Positions 8,682 through 16,980 of a DNA stretch of 64,000 nucleotides are shown one piece after another. This DNA is from RFSX01 sp964495785 (GTDB lineage: Bacteria; Bacteroidota; Bacteroidia; Chitinophagales; Saprospiraceae): contig CAZBXL010000011.1 in assembly GCA_964495785.1 (NCBI GenBank), positions 3,469-67,468 of the forward strand. The letters are read 5' to 3'. The position numbers and the translations under genes were made by a program. Position 1 is the first letter of the stretch. Each line of letters starts with the position of its first letter. The notes beneath the pieces are model-generated. The model did not search any database. It was not told the origin of the DNA and was given only the letters and a program-made list of their open reading frames with translations.

Positions 8682-10058
8682 TTATAATGTGCCAAGAGCA
8701 ATGTCAAGATCTGTTTTAGAAATTAAGAGGTTGTACAATGCTGATATATAATTGGCTTGCGCAGAATAGAGTTGCTGCTCCGCTTGTGTGACTTCTATAC
8801 TTGATCCAACACCCTCTTTGAATTTGATTTGTGTTTTCTCATAGATATTCTGGATAATCTCAAGTGCATTTTCTCTATTACTCAGTGTCTTAACCGCTTG
8901 ATTTAATTTCTGTTGGGCAGACTTAACTTGTAATTGTACACCTCTTTCAAATTCTTCCTTTTGAATATTTATTTGCTTAAGCTCTATCTCAGCTTGTTTG
9001 ATTTTGGCTTTTTTCTCATTGCCATCATATATCGGAATGTTGACGCCGAGACTTACAGAGCCTTGTGGTATCCAGCCTAATGCATCACTGTCAAAAAGAT
9101 TATCTCTCTGTAGTAAATAATTATAATTTGCTCGAGCAACGACGGAGGGTAGGTATCCTTTCTTATATCTCTCTACGTTCAATGCATTAAGATCGTATCC
9201 CATTTCTATTTGACTATATTCTGCTCTGTTACTGTAATCAATTTCTTGTGTACTGATATTGTCGTTCAATGAGAGGAGATCTACCATAGTTTCTAAATCC
9301 TCACTTACGCTGATGTCATCAGATAATGGGTAAGACATCTGAAACTTCAGAAGATCTTTACTTGTCGCGATAACTTGATCTATATTTTCGTATTCTGTTT
9401 GTATGTTTTCTAAAGATAGCCTTAGTCGATCTACATCTAATTGTTCTATGAATCCATTCTCATAGCTTACTTCGGCTTCCCGCAGTGAGTTCTTAAGGTT
9501 TTGAATATTTCTTTCGAGTATAGCTTTATTTTCTGTAGATATAAGAATATTCATGTATGCTCTTGTGACATTGGCGGTAATGTCTTCTATCTTGACATCC
9601 ACGTTTTTCTTCGTGAGTTCTCTGAATAGCTTTGAGGCCTTAAGCCCTGTGAGATAGGAGCCATCAAAGAGGACCATGCTGGCATCAAGATTAGCTGATA
9701 CATTATGTCTTTGAAAAAATCTAAACTCAAATACATCTGGCGGACCAACGAACGGCTCTACGCCTGCCACATCTTCAAATTCTAAAACTTGATAGACTGC
9801 AGGTGTGATAAAATCCTCTACCGGACTCACAGGGACATAGTAATAATATTGGTAGTTGACTCCGCCATTCAATTTCGGCATACCGATGGATTTTATTTCC
9901 ATGATTTGTGCCTCCGCATCTTCAATGTCTAAGTTGGCGGATTTTATATCATTACTGTGTTCTATAGCATAATCGATAGCCTCTTCTAAAGTAAAATTCA
10001 TTTGGGCAGAGACCAGCTGATATGTTAATATCAGAAAATTAATCATTAGGATTCTCAT
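8682..10058 (-). CDS. TolC-family outer-membrane efflux protein
   Basis: 458 residues with a signal peptide (cleavage likely after VSAQ) and the two repeated OEP halves made of long amphipathic helices, as in FTLEEAIDYAIEHSNDIKSA and the C-terminal VTQAEQQLYSAQANYISALY. The conserved GWIPQGSVSLGVNIPIYDG strand precedes the second half. It forms the trimeric exit duct for the neighbouring RND pump. Its ATG overlaps the stop of tetR in an ATGA, so the two are translationally coupled. Confidence 0.95.
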   Translation of the reverse strand: MRILMINFLILTYQLVSAQMNFTLEEAIDYAIEHSNDIKSANLDIEDAEAQIMEIKSIGMPKLNGGVNYQYYYYVPVSPVEDFITPAVYQVLEFEDVAGVEPFVGPPDVFEFRFFQRHNVSANLDASMVLFDGSYLTGLKASKLFRELTKKNVDVKIEDITANVTRAYMNILISTENKAILERNIQNLKNSLREAEVSYENGFIEQLDVDRLRLSLENIQTEYENIDQVIATSKDLLKFQMSYPLSDDISVSEDLETMVDLLSLNDNISTQEIDYSNRAEYSQIEMGYDLNALNVERYKKGYLPSVVARANYNYLLQRDNLFDSDALGWIPQGSVSLGVNIPIYDGNEKKAKIKQAEIELKQINIQKEEFERGVQLQVKSAQQKLNQAVKTLSNRENALEIIQNIYEKTQIKFKEGVGSSIEVTQAEQQLYSAQANYISALYNLLISKTDLDIALGTL

Positions 10059-10666
10059 AGTGCTATGCTCTTTAATTGTTTATTTAATTCTTTTCTTCCT
10101 TTGTCATTGATAATAGCATGTAGGTGATAACTTATGAATGAACTGAATAATTCACTTATAGGAATAGCGTCTTCATCAAGACCGTCCTCATCCATACATA
10201 ATCGGACAATGCCAAAGTATATTTTTGATATTTTAAGGTCATCTAATACTGCTCTATATAGACCTTCTTTCTGACCTCGTATGATATTTTTTCTTATCGT
10301 CTCTTTCATAAAACTGAAGTGGACCTCCTCGATAAAAGTCCATAGCTGAGGATGATACTTCTTTATGTCATACGTCAATTTGGGTTTCATCATACGGAGT
10401 GTCTTTAGCACCATATTGGCGATCATCGTCATCTCTTCTATCGCATTACTTGCATTCTTAGATATCTTCTTGATTTCCTTATGTTCTTTTTTTATAAAGG
10501 TTTCGATGACAGTTGAGACAAGGCCTTTTTTATTATCTACATGGTTGTAGATTGTTTTTTTTGATATACCCATAAGGCGAGCCATGTCATCCATGCTTAC
10601 GCTCTTGACTCCGTACCTTAAGAACATACTTGTAGCAGAGTCTATGAGTTTTTCTTTTATCGTCAT
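10055..10666 (-). CDS. TetR-family regulator of the efflux operon
   Basis: 203 residues with an N-terminal HTH (VSMDDMARLMGISKKTIYNH) and a helical effector-binding domain. It is the first gene of the minus-strand efflux operon (tetR, tolC-like, MFP, RND, then pdxH and a second tetR). A 7-bp inverted repeat lies 28-55 bases upstream of its start, at a position expected for an autoregulatory operator. By analogy with AcrR-type regulators it probably represses the operon until a pump substrate binds; that role is inferred from position. Confidence 0.92.
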   Translation of the reverse strand: MTIKEKLIDSATSMFLRYGVKSVSMDDMARLMGISKKTIYNHVDNKKGLVSTVIETFIKKEHKEIKKISKNASNAIEEMTMIANMVLKTLRMMKPKLTYDIKKYHPQLWTFIEEVHFSFMKETIRKNIIRGQKEGLYRAVLDDLKISKIYFGIVRLCMDEDGLDEDAIPISELFSSFISYHLHAIINDKGRKELNKQLKSIAL

Positions 10667-10693
10667 ATCACAAAATTATCAATAATAAACTAT

Positions 10694-10721
10694 GGAAACT
10701 AATTTTTGTTTTAAAGTTTCC
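10694..10721. promoter_or_regulatory. candidate TetR operator (inverted repeat GGAAACT-N14-AGTTTCC)
   Basis: Perfect 7-bp arms at 10694-10700 and 10715-10721 with a 14-base spacer, 28 bases upstream of the tetR start and in the tetR/anmK divergent region. Size and position fit a TetR dimer site. The arms may also arise by chance in AT-rich DNA. Confidence 0.45.
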
Positions 10722-10835
10722 TAAGTATTTTGATAAATTATAGCCTAAATATGTAGTTATATGATAGCGTCAGATACAACATTCGTTATTTAGGGTCAAA
10801 TAATTTTATCTTTATTTCAGTAACAAATCTTACAT

Positions 10836-11873
10836 ATGTTAGGAATAGGAATCATGTCAGGAAGTTCGCTTGATGGTTTAGATATCGTAGCTGTTCGTTT
10901 TGGTGAAGGAGAGGGTCTACAATGGGATTTAGAAGCGACTGCTAGTACTTCACTACCGGAGAGCATAAGAGATATACTAGCTGACATTACAAATCTAAAG
11001 GCGATAGATATTCTAAAAATCGAATCTTTATTTTCAAAATTTGTAGGTCAGAGTGTTTTAGATTTTTGTAATAATAAAAACATATCTCCTGACTTTATAT
11101 CTATACATGGGCACACTGTAGCCCATCTTCCAGACAATAACGCTTCGTGGCAGTTATTGAATGGAGGTATGATCTCAGCAATGACATCATATCCTGTGGT
11201 TTGTGATTTTAGAAATTCAGATATGGCTATGGGAGGGCAGGGAACACCTATGGCTATACTTGCAGATAGGGATTTGTTTCCGGATTATGACTATTATATT
11301 AATCTTGGCGGCATAGCCAATATCAGCTATTTCAGAGATGAGCGATGGACGGCTTATGATCTATTTCCATTTAATCAAGTCTTTAATTATTATGCTGGCT
11401 CATTAGGTTATGATTATGATAAAGGCGGTCAGATAGCCGCTACTGGTCAGATTCACACTCCATTATTAAATCAATTGCATGTAGAATCTTATATCCTTAA
11501 ATCAGGTCCTAAATCGATTGATAATAACTGGGTCAAAAACTACTGGATAGGACGCTTATCCGAATACGAATTAACTCCCGCGGATATAATGCGAACTTAT
11601 ATCGAATTTACAACAGAACACATATCACGACTTGTGCCTCAGACGAGTAAGATATTATGGTCTGGCGGGGGAGTACATAACGAGTATTTTATGGAAGTTA
11701 TCAGATCTAAATCTGTCGACGCGACTATTCCAGATCCTGTCATCATAGATTTTAAAGAAGCGATATTAATAGCTTATGCAGGCTACCTAAGAATGCAAGG
11801 AAAGAAAAACTTTGTATCTACGGCTACTGGTGCATCTGCAGATACTTGTGGTGGCGCTGTTTATATAGTTTAA
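10836..11873 (+). CDS. anmK: anhydro-N-acetylmuramic acid kinase
   Basis: 345 residues, full length. AnmK hydrolyses the 1,6-anhydro bond and phosphorylates the sugar to MurNAc-6-phosphate in peptidoglycan recycling. Recognisable stretches are the ATP-binding N-terminus IGIMSGSSLDGLD, the SIHGHTVAHLP segment, YINLGGIANISYF, GYDYDKGGQIAATG, and LWSGGGVHNEYF near the C-terminus. It is transcribed alone, divergent from the efflux tetR and convergent with the polyketide operon (14 bases between stops). Confidence 0.97.
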   Translation: MLGIGIMSGSSLDGLDIVAVRFGEGEGLQWDLEATASTSLPESIRDILADITNLKAIDILKIESLFSKFVGQSVLDFCNNKNISPDFISIHGHTVAHLPDNNASWQLLNGGMISAMTSYPVVCDFRNSDMAMGGQGTPMAILADRDLFPDYDYYINLGGIANISYFRDERWTAYDLFPFNQVFNYYAGSLGYDYDKGGQIAATGQIHTPLLNQLHVESYILKSGPKSIDNNWVKNYWIGRLSEYELTPADIMRTYIEFTTEHISRLVPQTSKILWSGGGVHNEYFMEVIRSKSVDATIPDPVIIDFKEAILIAYAGYLRMQGKKNFVSTATGASADTCGGAVYIV

Positions 11874-11887
11874 TCTTTATCTATAAT

Positions 11888-12463
11888 CTACACAATAGAG
11901 TAAGCAGAAAATAGACCATGGTGTGTCAGAGAGATATTTAAGTTGATCTTATTATTAAGATGAAAGACATGAGGCTGTCCGTTTTCAGTTTTTCTAATAT
12001 CTATTTCATTCTTATCTACGTTAAGTTTTTTAGATATTTCACTGATCAGGGATGTACGGCATGAGGTAATTTGATCATTTGTTTCTACATCATTTTTCTT
12101 AATGATATAGTGCTGTGATTTATTGTCTTCGTTTTCTGTAGCATAAGAATAGATGTAGTCATGAGACATCAAAGTGTAGGCGTAATACTTTCTCTCTTTA
12201 ATGTACACTACAGCGGCATGATGATTATATAACTCACAATTGATTTTTGATGGATTGAGTTTGCGAGACATATCATATCTCATGTTTAGTTTGTAAGCGG
12301 CTTCTTTGATGCTCCACAGTCTCCATACCTTCAGAAATGGGTCTGCTGCTTCACTAATGATATTCTGTTCCTCTGCTGAGAAGATTTTATCTAAGAAGCC
12401 TCTACGTTTCCAGTCCGTTTTTCTTTTTGTGACAGAGATATCAATGATGTCATTACCGATCAT
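11888..12463 (-). CDS. 4'-phosphopantetheinyl transferase, last gene of the polyketide operon
   Basis: 191 residues. Activates acyl carrier proteins by moving 4'-phosphopantetheine from CoA to a serine. The magnesium and CoA-binding signatures are present: IGNDIIDI (Asp5) and the WSIKEAAYK motif (residues 50-58, Glu54). Its start overlaps the ACP stop in an ATGA, so enzyme and substrate are translationally coupled, and it most likely services the ACP encoded just upstream. It is smaller than Sfp (about 225 residues) and larger than AcpS (about 125); the IGNDIID start recalls AcpS. Confidence 0.9.
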   Translation of the reverse strand: MIGNDIIDISVTKRKTDWKRRGFLDKIFSAEEQNIISEAADPFLKVWRLWSIKEAAYKLNMRYDMSRKLNPSKINCELYNHHAAVVYIKERKYYAYTLMSHDYIYSYATENEDNKSQHYIIKKNDVETNDQITSCRTSLISEISKKLNVDKNEIDIRKTENGQPHVFHLNNKINLNISLTHHGLFSAYSIV

Positions 12464-12720
12464 CTGTTGGCGATTTTGGATTCAATCACAGCCAGCGAAG
12501 CTCTGACATTGAGCATGCTTTCCATAGACTCGTTGTCTATCTCTATATCATATTTGTCTTCGATGTCTAGAACAACATCTACAAGATTAGCGGAGTTTAT
12601 TTTTAGATCATTGATGAAATCTGTGTCTTCATTTAACTTAAGAAAAGCCTCCTGATCTTGAACATAAGGTTTAACTATCGCTGTGAGATCTGCTATTAAT
12701 TGTGTTCTATCTTTTGTCAT
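12460..12720 (-). CDS. acyl carrier protein dedicated to the type III PKS operon
   Basis: 86 residues, acidic, with the four-helix ACP pattern. The phosphopantetheine attachment site should be Ser43 in LKINSANLVDVVLDIE. The usual D-S-L is N-S-A here, so the Asp before the Ser and the Leu after it are both replaced. The helix II acidic face (VDVVLDIEDKYDIEI) is intact. It overlaps the ketosynthase gene upstream and the phosphopantetheinyl transferase gene downstream by 4 bases each. It probably carries the growing acyl chain made by the ketosynthase, dehydratase and reductase of this operon. Confidence 0.9.
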   Translation of the reverse strand: MTKDRTQLIADLTAIVKPYVQDQEAFLKLNEDTDFINDLKINSANLVDVVLDIEDKYDIEIDNESMESMLNVRASLAVIESKIANR

Positions 12721-13985
12721 TGCTTGTATTTTTTAAAAATAACACATCCATTTACATCACCAAAACCAAAGCTTGATTTAGCAATAATAGTCAATTTTTT
12801 ATTGATTAATTTTTGAGGTATTTTTTCGATTGGTATCAAATTTTTAATTTCCTCGCTGACATCTTCACAGTTAATATTTGGGAAGATAAAATCATTATGA
12901 AGTTGTAGCACGCAAGCAACACATTCTATAGATCCTGCAGCGGCAAGACAATGCCCTATCATAGATTTTAGCGAATTAATAGGTGGAAAATCTTGAGCTT
13001 CAAGCCCCAGGGCATTCAACCAATTTTTAATCTCCATATGGTCATTCTTAGTTGCTGTAAGGTGACCATTGATGGTGTCTATATCTTCTGGTTTAATTCC
13101 AGCATGATCCATAGCTCTTGTGATACACTGTCTTACAGCTTCATTATTAGGTGCTGTCATAGTGCCTCCATTACGTTGGCCACCAGAATTAATATGACCA
13201 CCAATTATCTCTCCATAAATAGTCGCTTTTCTTTGGATGGCGCTATCGAGAGATTCTATCAAGAGTGCACCAGCTCCTCCACCAGGGACAAATCCAGATG
13301 CGGTAGCACTCATGGGTCTTGAGCCTTGAGTCGGGTTATCGTTATGCTTATACGTTAGTACTTTAATGGCATCAAAACCTCCCCATATATATGCGCCATC
13401 ATCACTACAACTACCTACGAGCATACGATCTGCCTGTCCTGTCACTATGCGATTATAACCCATCATGATGGCTTCTGTTCCTGTCGTACAAGCTGAAGAA
13501 TTAGTCGTTACCTGATTCCCTAATCCTAGTATGCCTCCTAAGTAAGCACTAACTCCGCTTGCCATCGTTTGCGCCACAGCCGTACTGCCTAATCTTTTTA
13601 CTTTATGGTCATCTATCTTGTAGATAGATTCTCTAAACTTATCTACACTTGAGGTGCCTGCTCCATATATGGTACCGCTGTTATAGTCTATCTCATCAGT
13701 AATTTTAAGGCCTGCATCTTTCCACGCATCCATGCCAGCAATACATCCATAGAGAATGCCATTGCTATTAAAATTTCTTAATTGTAGATCGCTTAGGTAT
13801 TTCTTTTTTAATTCATCAGAGATTGTAGGTATGCCTCCTATACAACATGAGAATCCTAACTCCTTAAGGTGAGGGTAGTATTCTATGCCTGAGCGTCCTT
13901 TCATGATAGCATTTTTAAATGCTTCAGTGCCTACGCCATTAGAGGCGACTACACCGATACCGGTTATGACGACTCTCTTTCTCAT
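12717..13985 (-). CDS. beta-ketoacyl-ACP synthase (FabF/KAS II-like) of the polyketide operon
   Basis: 422 residues from the ATG at 13985, which overlaps the dehydratase stop as ATGA. A longer frame from 14024 adds 13 residues with no homology. Catalytic residues of the thiolase fold are all found: Cys166 (SSACTTG), His308 (INGHLTAT), Lys340 and His345 (SLKSMIGHCLAAAG), and Phe407 (SSFGFGDVNG). The first histidine motif is N-G-H-L-T-A-T where FabF has N-A-H-G-T-S-T, which marks it as a specialised paralog rather than the housekeeping FabF. It condenses acyl chains with malonyl-ACP, probably building the starter for the type III PKS. Confidence 0.93.
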   Translation of the reverse strand: MRKRVVITGIGVVASNGVGTEAFKNAIMKGRSGIEYYPHLKELGFSCCIGGIPTISDELKKKYLSDLQLRNFNSNGILYGCIAGMDAWKDAGLKITDEIDYNSGTIYGAGTSSVDKFRESIYKIDDHKVKRLGSTAVAQTMASGVSAYLGGILGLGNQVTTNSSACTTGTEAIMMGYNRIVTGQADRMLVGSCSDDGAYIWGGFDAIKVLTYKHNDNPTQGSRPMSATASGFVPGGGAGALLIESLDSAIQRKATIYGEIIGGHINSGGQRNGGTMTAPNNEAVRQCITRAMDHAGIKPEDIDTINGHLTATKNDHMEIKNWLNALGLEAQDFPPINSLKSMIGHCLAAAGSIECVACVLQLHNDFIFPNINCEDVSEEIKNLIPIEKIPQKLINKKLTIIAKSSFGFGDVNGCVIFKKYKQ

Positions 13986-14425
13986 TTTGTTATTTTTATC
14001 ATACCTGATATTGTACCTCTGCATACGAGTTTATCGTCGATGTTATACATCTCGACTTTGCATTTTAATTTATTAAATCTAAAATATTCTTTTTTACTTC
14101 TGACGATGACTTTCTCTGACGGTAATACAGGCAGATAGAAATCAATCGATGAAGAGGTTAATGCTATTTGAACTGATTGATCATTTTGCTTTTCATTTCG
14201 AGTAATAAAGATGCCCAATGCTACTACACCTATCTGTGCCATTGTCTCAGTCAGTATCACACCGGGTGTAATTGGGTTGTCCTTAAAGTGTCCAGCATAG
14301 AAAGGGAGATTATTGTCAAATGTATAGTGTCCCTCGACGGACTCATCATCAACAAAGCTGATCTCATCAACAAAAAGAAAAGGGTAAGAATAGGGAAGTC
14401 TCTCTATGATTTCTTTTGATGTCAT
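13982..14425 (-). CDS. 3-hydroxyacyl-ACP dehydratase (FabZ-type hotdog)
   Basis: 147 residues when started at the ATG at 14425, one base after the stop of the reductase gene. The frame is open up to 14512, but that extension overlaps the reductase gene by 86 bases and has no family resemblance. The hotdog signature is complete: PFLFVDEISFV, then FYAGHFKDNPITPGVILTE with catalytic His46 and Glu60, then TMAQ. It removes water from 3-hydroxyacyl-ACP to give the trans-2-enoyl form, which the preceding FabI/FabL-like enzyme would reduce. Confidence 0.92.
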   Translation of the reverse strand: MTSKEIIERLPYSYPFLFVDEISFVDDESVEGHYTFDNNLPFYAGHFKDNPITPGVILTETMAQIGVVALGIFITRNEKQNDQSVQIALTSSSIDFYLPVLPSEKVIVRSKKEYFRFNKLKCKVEMYNIDDKLVCRGTISGMIKITK

Positions 14426-14426
14426 A

Positions 14427-15227
14427 TTATCTGAGATGTTCTCCGCCATTGACGGGTATGATGGTTCCTGTAATCCATTTGGCTTCATCCTTGGTGAGTA
14501 GGTACACGACATTGGCTACATCTTCCGGTGTTGTCAGTCTTCCTGATGGATTTCTTTTTGTAGCGTGATCTATTAATGTCTCACTGCCGGGTATCATCTG
14601 TAGCGATGCAGTATCTGTAATACCCGCTTGTATGCAATTGGCTTTTATGCCACGGTTTGCAAATTCTAATGCAATACTTCTACTAATGGATTCTATAGCC
14701 ACCTTAGCAGCAGATACTGCAGCGTAGTTACTCCATGCCTTTGTATTGCCTTCACTTGTAAAGCTGATGATCCTTGTGTCTTCAGAAAATATTCCATGAT
14801 TAAATATTTCCTTGGTCCAATCATACAGACTGATGGCCATACTTTCTATCGTTAATCTAAAATCATCATTTTGTAATTCAGGTTCACTTGTTGAGATCAT
14901 CGGTTTGAGATTACCCTTAGCAATACTATGTACAAGGACCTTTACTTTTCCTTTTGATGATAAATGACTTTTTAATTCACTGATGATGTGCATTCTGTTA
15001 TCAGACTTAATAGCATCTAAGTTATAATGTATCAAATCAACATTGTGATCGTCTATAATCTTTTGATAATTTGATTCTATAGCGTGCATATCGCTACGTC
15101 TATTTCTATATACAAGACACAAATTCATCCCATGGGCTGCGAGCTTATGTGCTGTAGCTAGCCCCAGTCCACTTGATGCACCGAGGATGACAGCCCATTC
15201 ATTTGTATCTTGAAATTCTCTTACCAT
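14427..15227 (-). CDS. SDR of enoyl-ACP reductase type (FabI/FabL-like)
   Basis: 266 residues. Rossmann motif GASSGLG at 16-22. The catalytic pair is Tyr168-x6-Lys175 (YAAVSAAK), the spacing of enoyl-ACP reductases FabI and FabL, whereas ordinary SDR ketoreductases such as FabG have Y-x3-K. The VHSIA motif at 99-103 is also an enoyl-reductase hallmark. The C-terminus ends in TGTIIPVNGGEHLR. It overlaps the type III PKS gene by 7 bases. Likely NAD(P)H-dependent reduction of enoyl-ACP in the acyl-chain module. No ketoreductase gene is present in the operon, so that step must be borrowed from primary metabolism unless this enzyme does both. Confidence 0.88.
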   Translation of the reverse strand: MVREFQDTNEWAVILGASSGLGLATAHKLAAHGMNLCLVYRNRRSDMHAIESNYQKIIDDHNVDLIHYNLDAIKSDNRMHIISELKSHLSSKGKVKVLVHSIAKGNLKPMISTSEPELQNDDFRLTIESMAISLYDWTKEIFNHGIFSEDTRIISFTSEGNTKAWSNYAAVSAAKVAIESISRSIALEFANRGIKANCIQAGITDTASLQMIPGSETLIDHATKRNPSGRLTTPEDVANVVYLLTKDEAKWITGTIIPVNGGEHLR

Positions 15228-16273
15228 TGTAATAGTAATCGTTGTGCAGTGAATCCTGGTCCAAAACTCAGCATCAATCCAATGTCTCCTTTCTGAGGAC
15301 GTTGAGATATAAATCTTTCTAAGACGTACATCACAGTAGCACTCGACATGTTTCCATATTCTGCTAATATTGACTTTGTATTATTAATATTCTTACCTAA
15401 TTTTCCGAATATCTCCTCTATAGTACTCACAATTTTCTTACCCCCTGGATGAAATATTAAGTGATCAATATCGGCAATAGTCAAATTATGATTTTCTAAA
15501 AAAGGATAGACGATATCTGGAAAATGTTCAGCTATCTTTTCTGGTACTTCTTTGTCTAAGACCATTTGTAATCCTCCATTGGTCAGTTCAAAACCCATCA
15601 TATGTTCTGCATTAAAAAAATGATACATAGACTCTCCGATGATTTTTGGTCCTGTTTCATTTTCATAAGAAGAGAGAATAGCACAAGCACAACCATCTCC
15701 GAATATAGCGGCACTTACGATATTAGTCATAGAATAATCCTCTAACTGAAAAGTAGCCGTAGGAGATTCTATAGCAACGATTAATGCTCTCTTATTGGGA
15801 TTGGCTTTTAAGAAATTATATGCGTAGATCATAGCGGATACTCCTGCGACACAACCCATCTCTGTTACAGGCAGTCTGACGATATCTTGCTTCATGCCCA
15901 GGCTGTTAATTAAATAAGCATCTACTGACGGTATCATAATACCTGTACAACTAACACTAATTATATAGTCGATATCTGTAGCTTTAAGATTGGCCTTAGA
16001 TAAAGTTTCTTTTGCTGTCTTCTCTGATAATGCTATAGCTTCCTTTTTGTATAAGTTGTTTTTTTGTTCGAATGAGGTCTGAGTGAATACGTCTTCTGGT
16101 GACATGATAGAGAATCGCTTATTTACTCCTGCGTTTTCAAATATCTTTCTGGCCTTACGACGATATCGTTCATCCTGGTCTTTGAGCCAGATGTCTAATA
16201 ATGGCAATACATCCTTGGTCTCTCTGGAGTACTTCGGTATGCCTTTAGAAATTGTTGTAACTCTTACACTCAT
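15221..16273 (-). CDS. type III polyketide synthase (chalcone/alkylresorcinol synthase superfamily)
   Basis: 350 residues, normal for bacterial type III PKS. The Cys-His-Asn triad is complete: Cys141 (VTEMGCVAGV), His275 (LIFHPGGKK) and Asn308 (EYGNMSSAT). The C-terminal S-F-G-P-G-F-T loop matches the GFGPG motif of the family. The enzyme extends an acyl starter with malonyl-CoA on a CoA-tethered or ACP-derived chain and cyclises the product. The operon supplies its own ACP, ketosynthase, dehydratase and enoyl reductase, so the starter is probably a long acyl chain, which points to alkylresorcinol, alkylpyrone or related lipids. That product class is inferred from the neighbours. Confidence 0.95.
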   Translation of the reverse strand: MSVRVTTISKGIPKYSRETKDVLPLLDIWLKDQDERYRRKARKIFENAGVNKRFSIMSPEDVFTQTSFEQKNNLYKKEAIALSEKTAKETLSKANLKATDIDYIISVSCTGIMIPSVDAYLINSLGMKQDIVRLPVTEMGCVAGVSAMIYAYNFLKANPNKRALIVAIESPTATFQLEDYSMTNIVSAAIFGDGCACAILSSYENETGPKIIGESMYHFFNAEHMMGFELTNGGLQMVLDKEVPEKIAEHFPDIVYPFLENHNLTIADIDHLIFHPGGKKIVSTIEEIFGKLGKNINNTKSILAEYGNMSSATVMYVLERFISQRPQKGDIGLMLSFGPGFTAQRLLLQW

Positions 16274-16977
16274 TTTTTATACATTATCCACTGATATCTA
16301 AAAGCCCACTTCCATACTATTTCGCTTTTAGCTTTAATTTTTTCAGAAAATTTTATAAAATCTTTTTTCTTGAATCCTTTTCTTATTGATAGTTTTCCAT
16401 CCTCTTTCATCATTTTGTTTTTGGCAAACAAAGTAATAAGAGAGAATAAAAAGTATGCCATAGGATGTCTATGTAGATCATTGACAATTACACCTATAGT
16501 AGATTTATTATTCAGTGTATCTAATAAGTCGACTGCTGTCTCATCTTCAAAGTGATGTAAGAATAACGTGCATAGAGCGACATCATATTCTATAGATTTG
16601 AATTCCTCTTCTAAGACATTCAGCTTAAGGTACTTAATGTTGTCATAGTCTTTTGACAATTCTATGGCGTAGTCAATGGTAGCTTGATTCGCATCTATGC
16701 CAAGTAGTTTATATTTTCTGCCTGACTGATGAGCAGAATCTGCGAGTGCTCTCAGCATGTCTCCATTGCCACAGCCTAAATCTACGATAGATACTTCTCT
16801 TGTAGACTCAGTACTTTTAAGTAGTTTTTCTACAGCAGCCAGGGTCAATTTGTTACCACCGAGCCATTTGTTGATGGTCGCGATCTTATCGAGGCTATCT
16901 ATCAGTATCTCACCAGACATATCCAGATCGTCCATGATCTCTTCTTCTTGACTTCTATATGTCGTATCTATCCACAT
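16270..16977 (-). CDS. class I SAM-dependent methyltransferase of the polyketide operon
   Basis: 235 residues. Motif I is IVDLGCGNGD (64-73), followed by LGIDANQATIDYA (acidic residue binding the SAM ribose) and the LCTLFLHHFEDE segment near motif IV. The C-terminal part is hydrophobic and basic (MAYFLFSLITLFAKNKMMKED), which may favour membrane or lipid substrates. It lies 3 bases after the flavoprotein gene and overlaps the PKS gene by 4 bases. By analogy with SrsB/BpsB accessory enzymes of type III PKS phenolic lipids it probably O- or C-methylates the polyketide ring. Those enzymes are not all of the same fold, so the analogy is functional only. Confidence 0.9.
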   Translation of the reverse strand: MWIDTTYRSQEEEIMDDLDMSGEILIDSLDKIATINKWLGGNKLTLAAVEKLLKSTESTREVSIVDLGCGNGDMLRALADSAHQSGRKYKLLGIDANQATIDYAIELSKDYDNIKYLKLNVLEEEFKSIEYDVALCTLFLHHFEDETAVDLLDTLNNKSTIGVIVNDLHRHPMAYFLFSLITLFAKNKMMKEDGKLSIRKGFKKKDFIKFSEKIKAKSEIVWKWAFRYQWIMYKK

Positions 16978-16980
16978 AAT

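Noticed and set aside
10671..10678. TAATTTTG promoter element directly before the efflux tetR
   Set aside because: Only 5 bases before the start codon and without a -33 element; would imply a leaderless message, not convincing.
14427..15227. SDR as FabG ketoreductase
   Set aside because: Tyr-x6-Lys spacing and VHSIA fit enoyl-ACP reductases; a FabG would have Tyr-x3-Lys.
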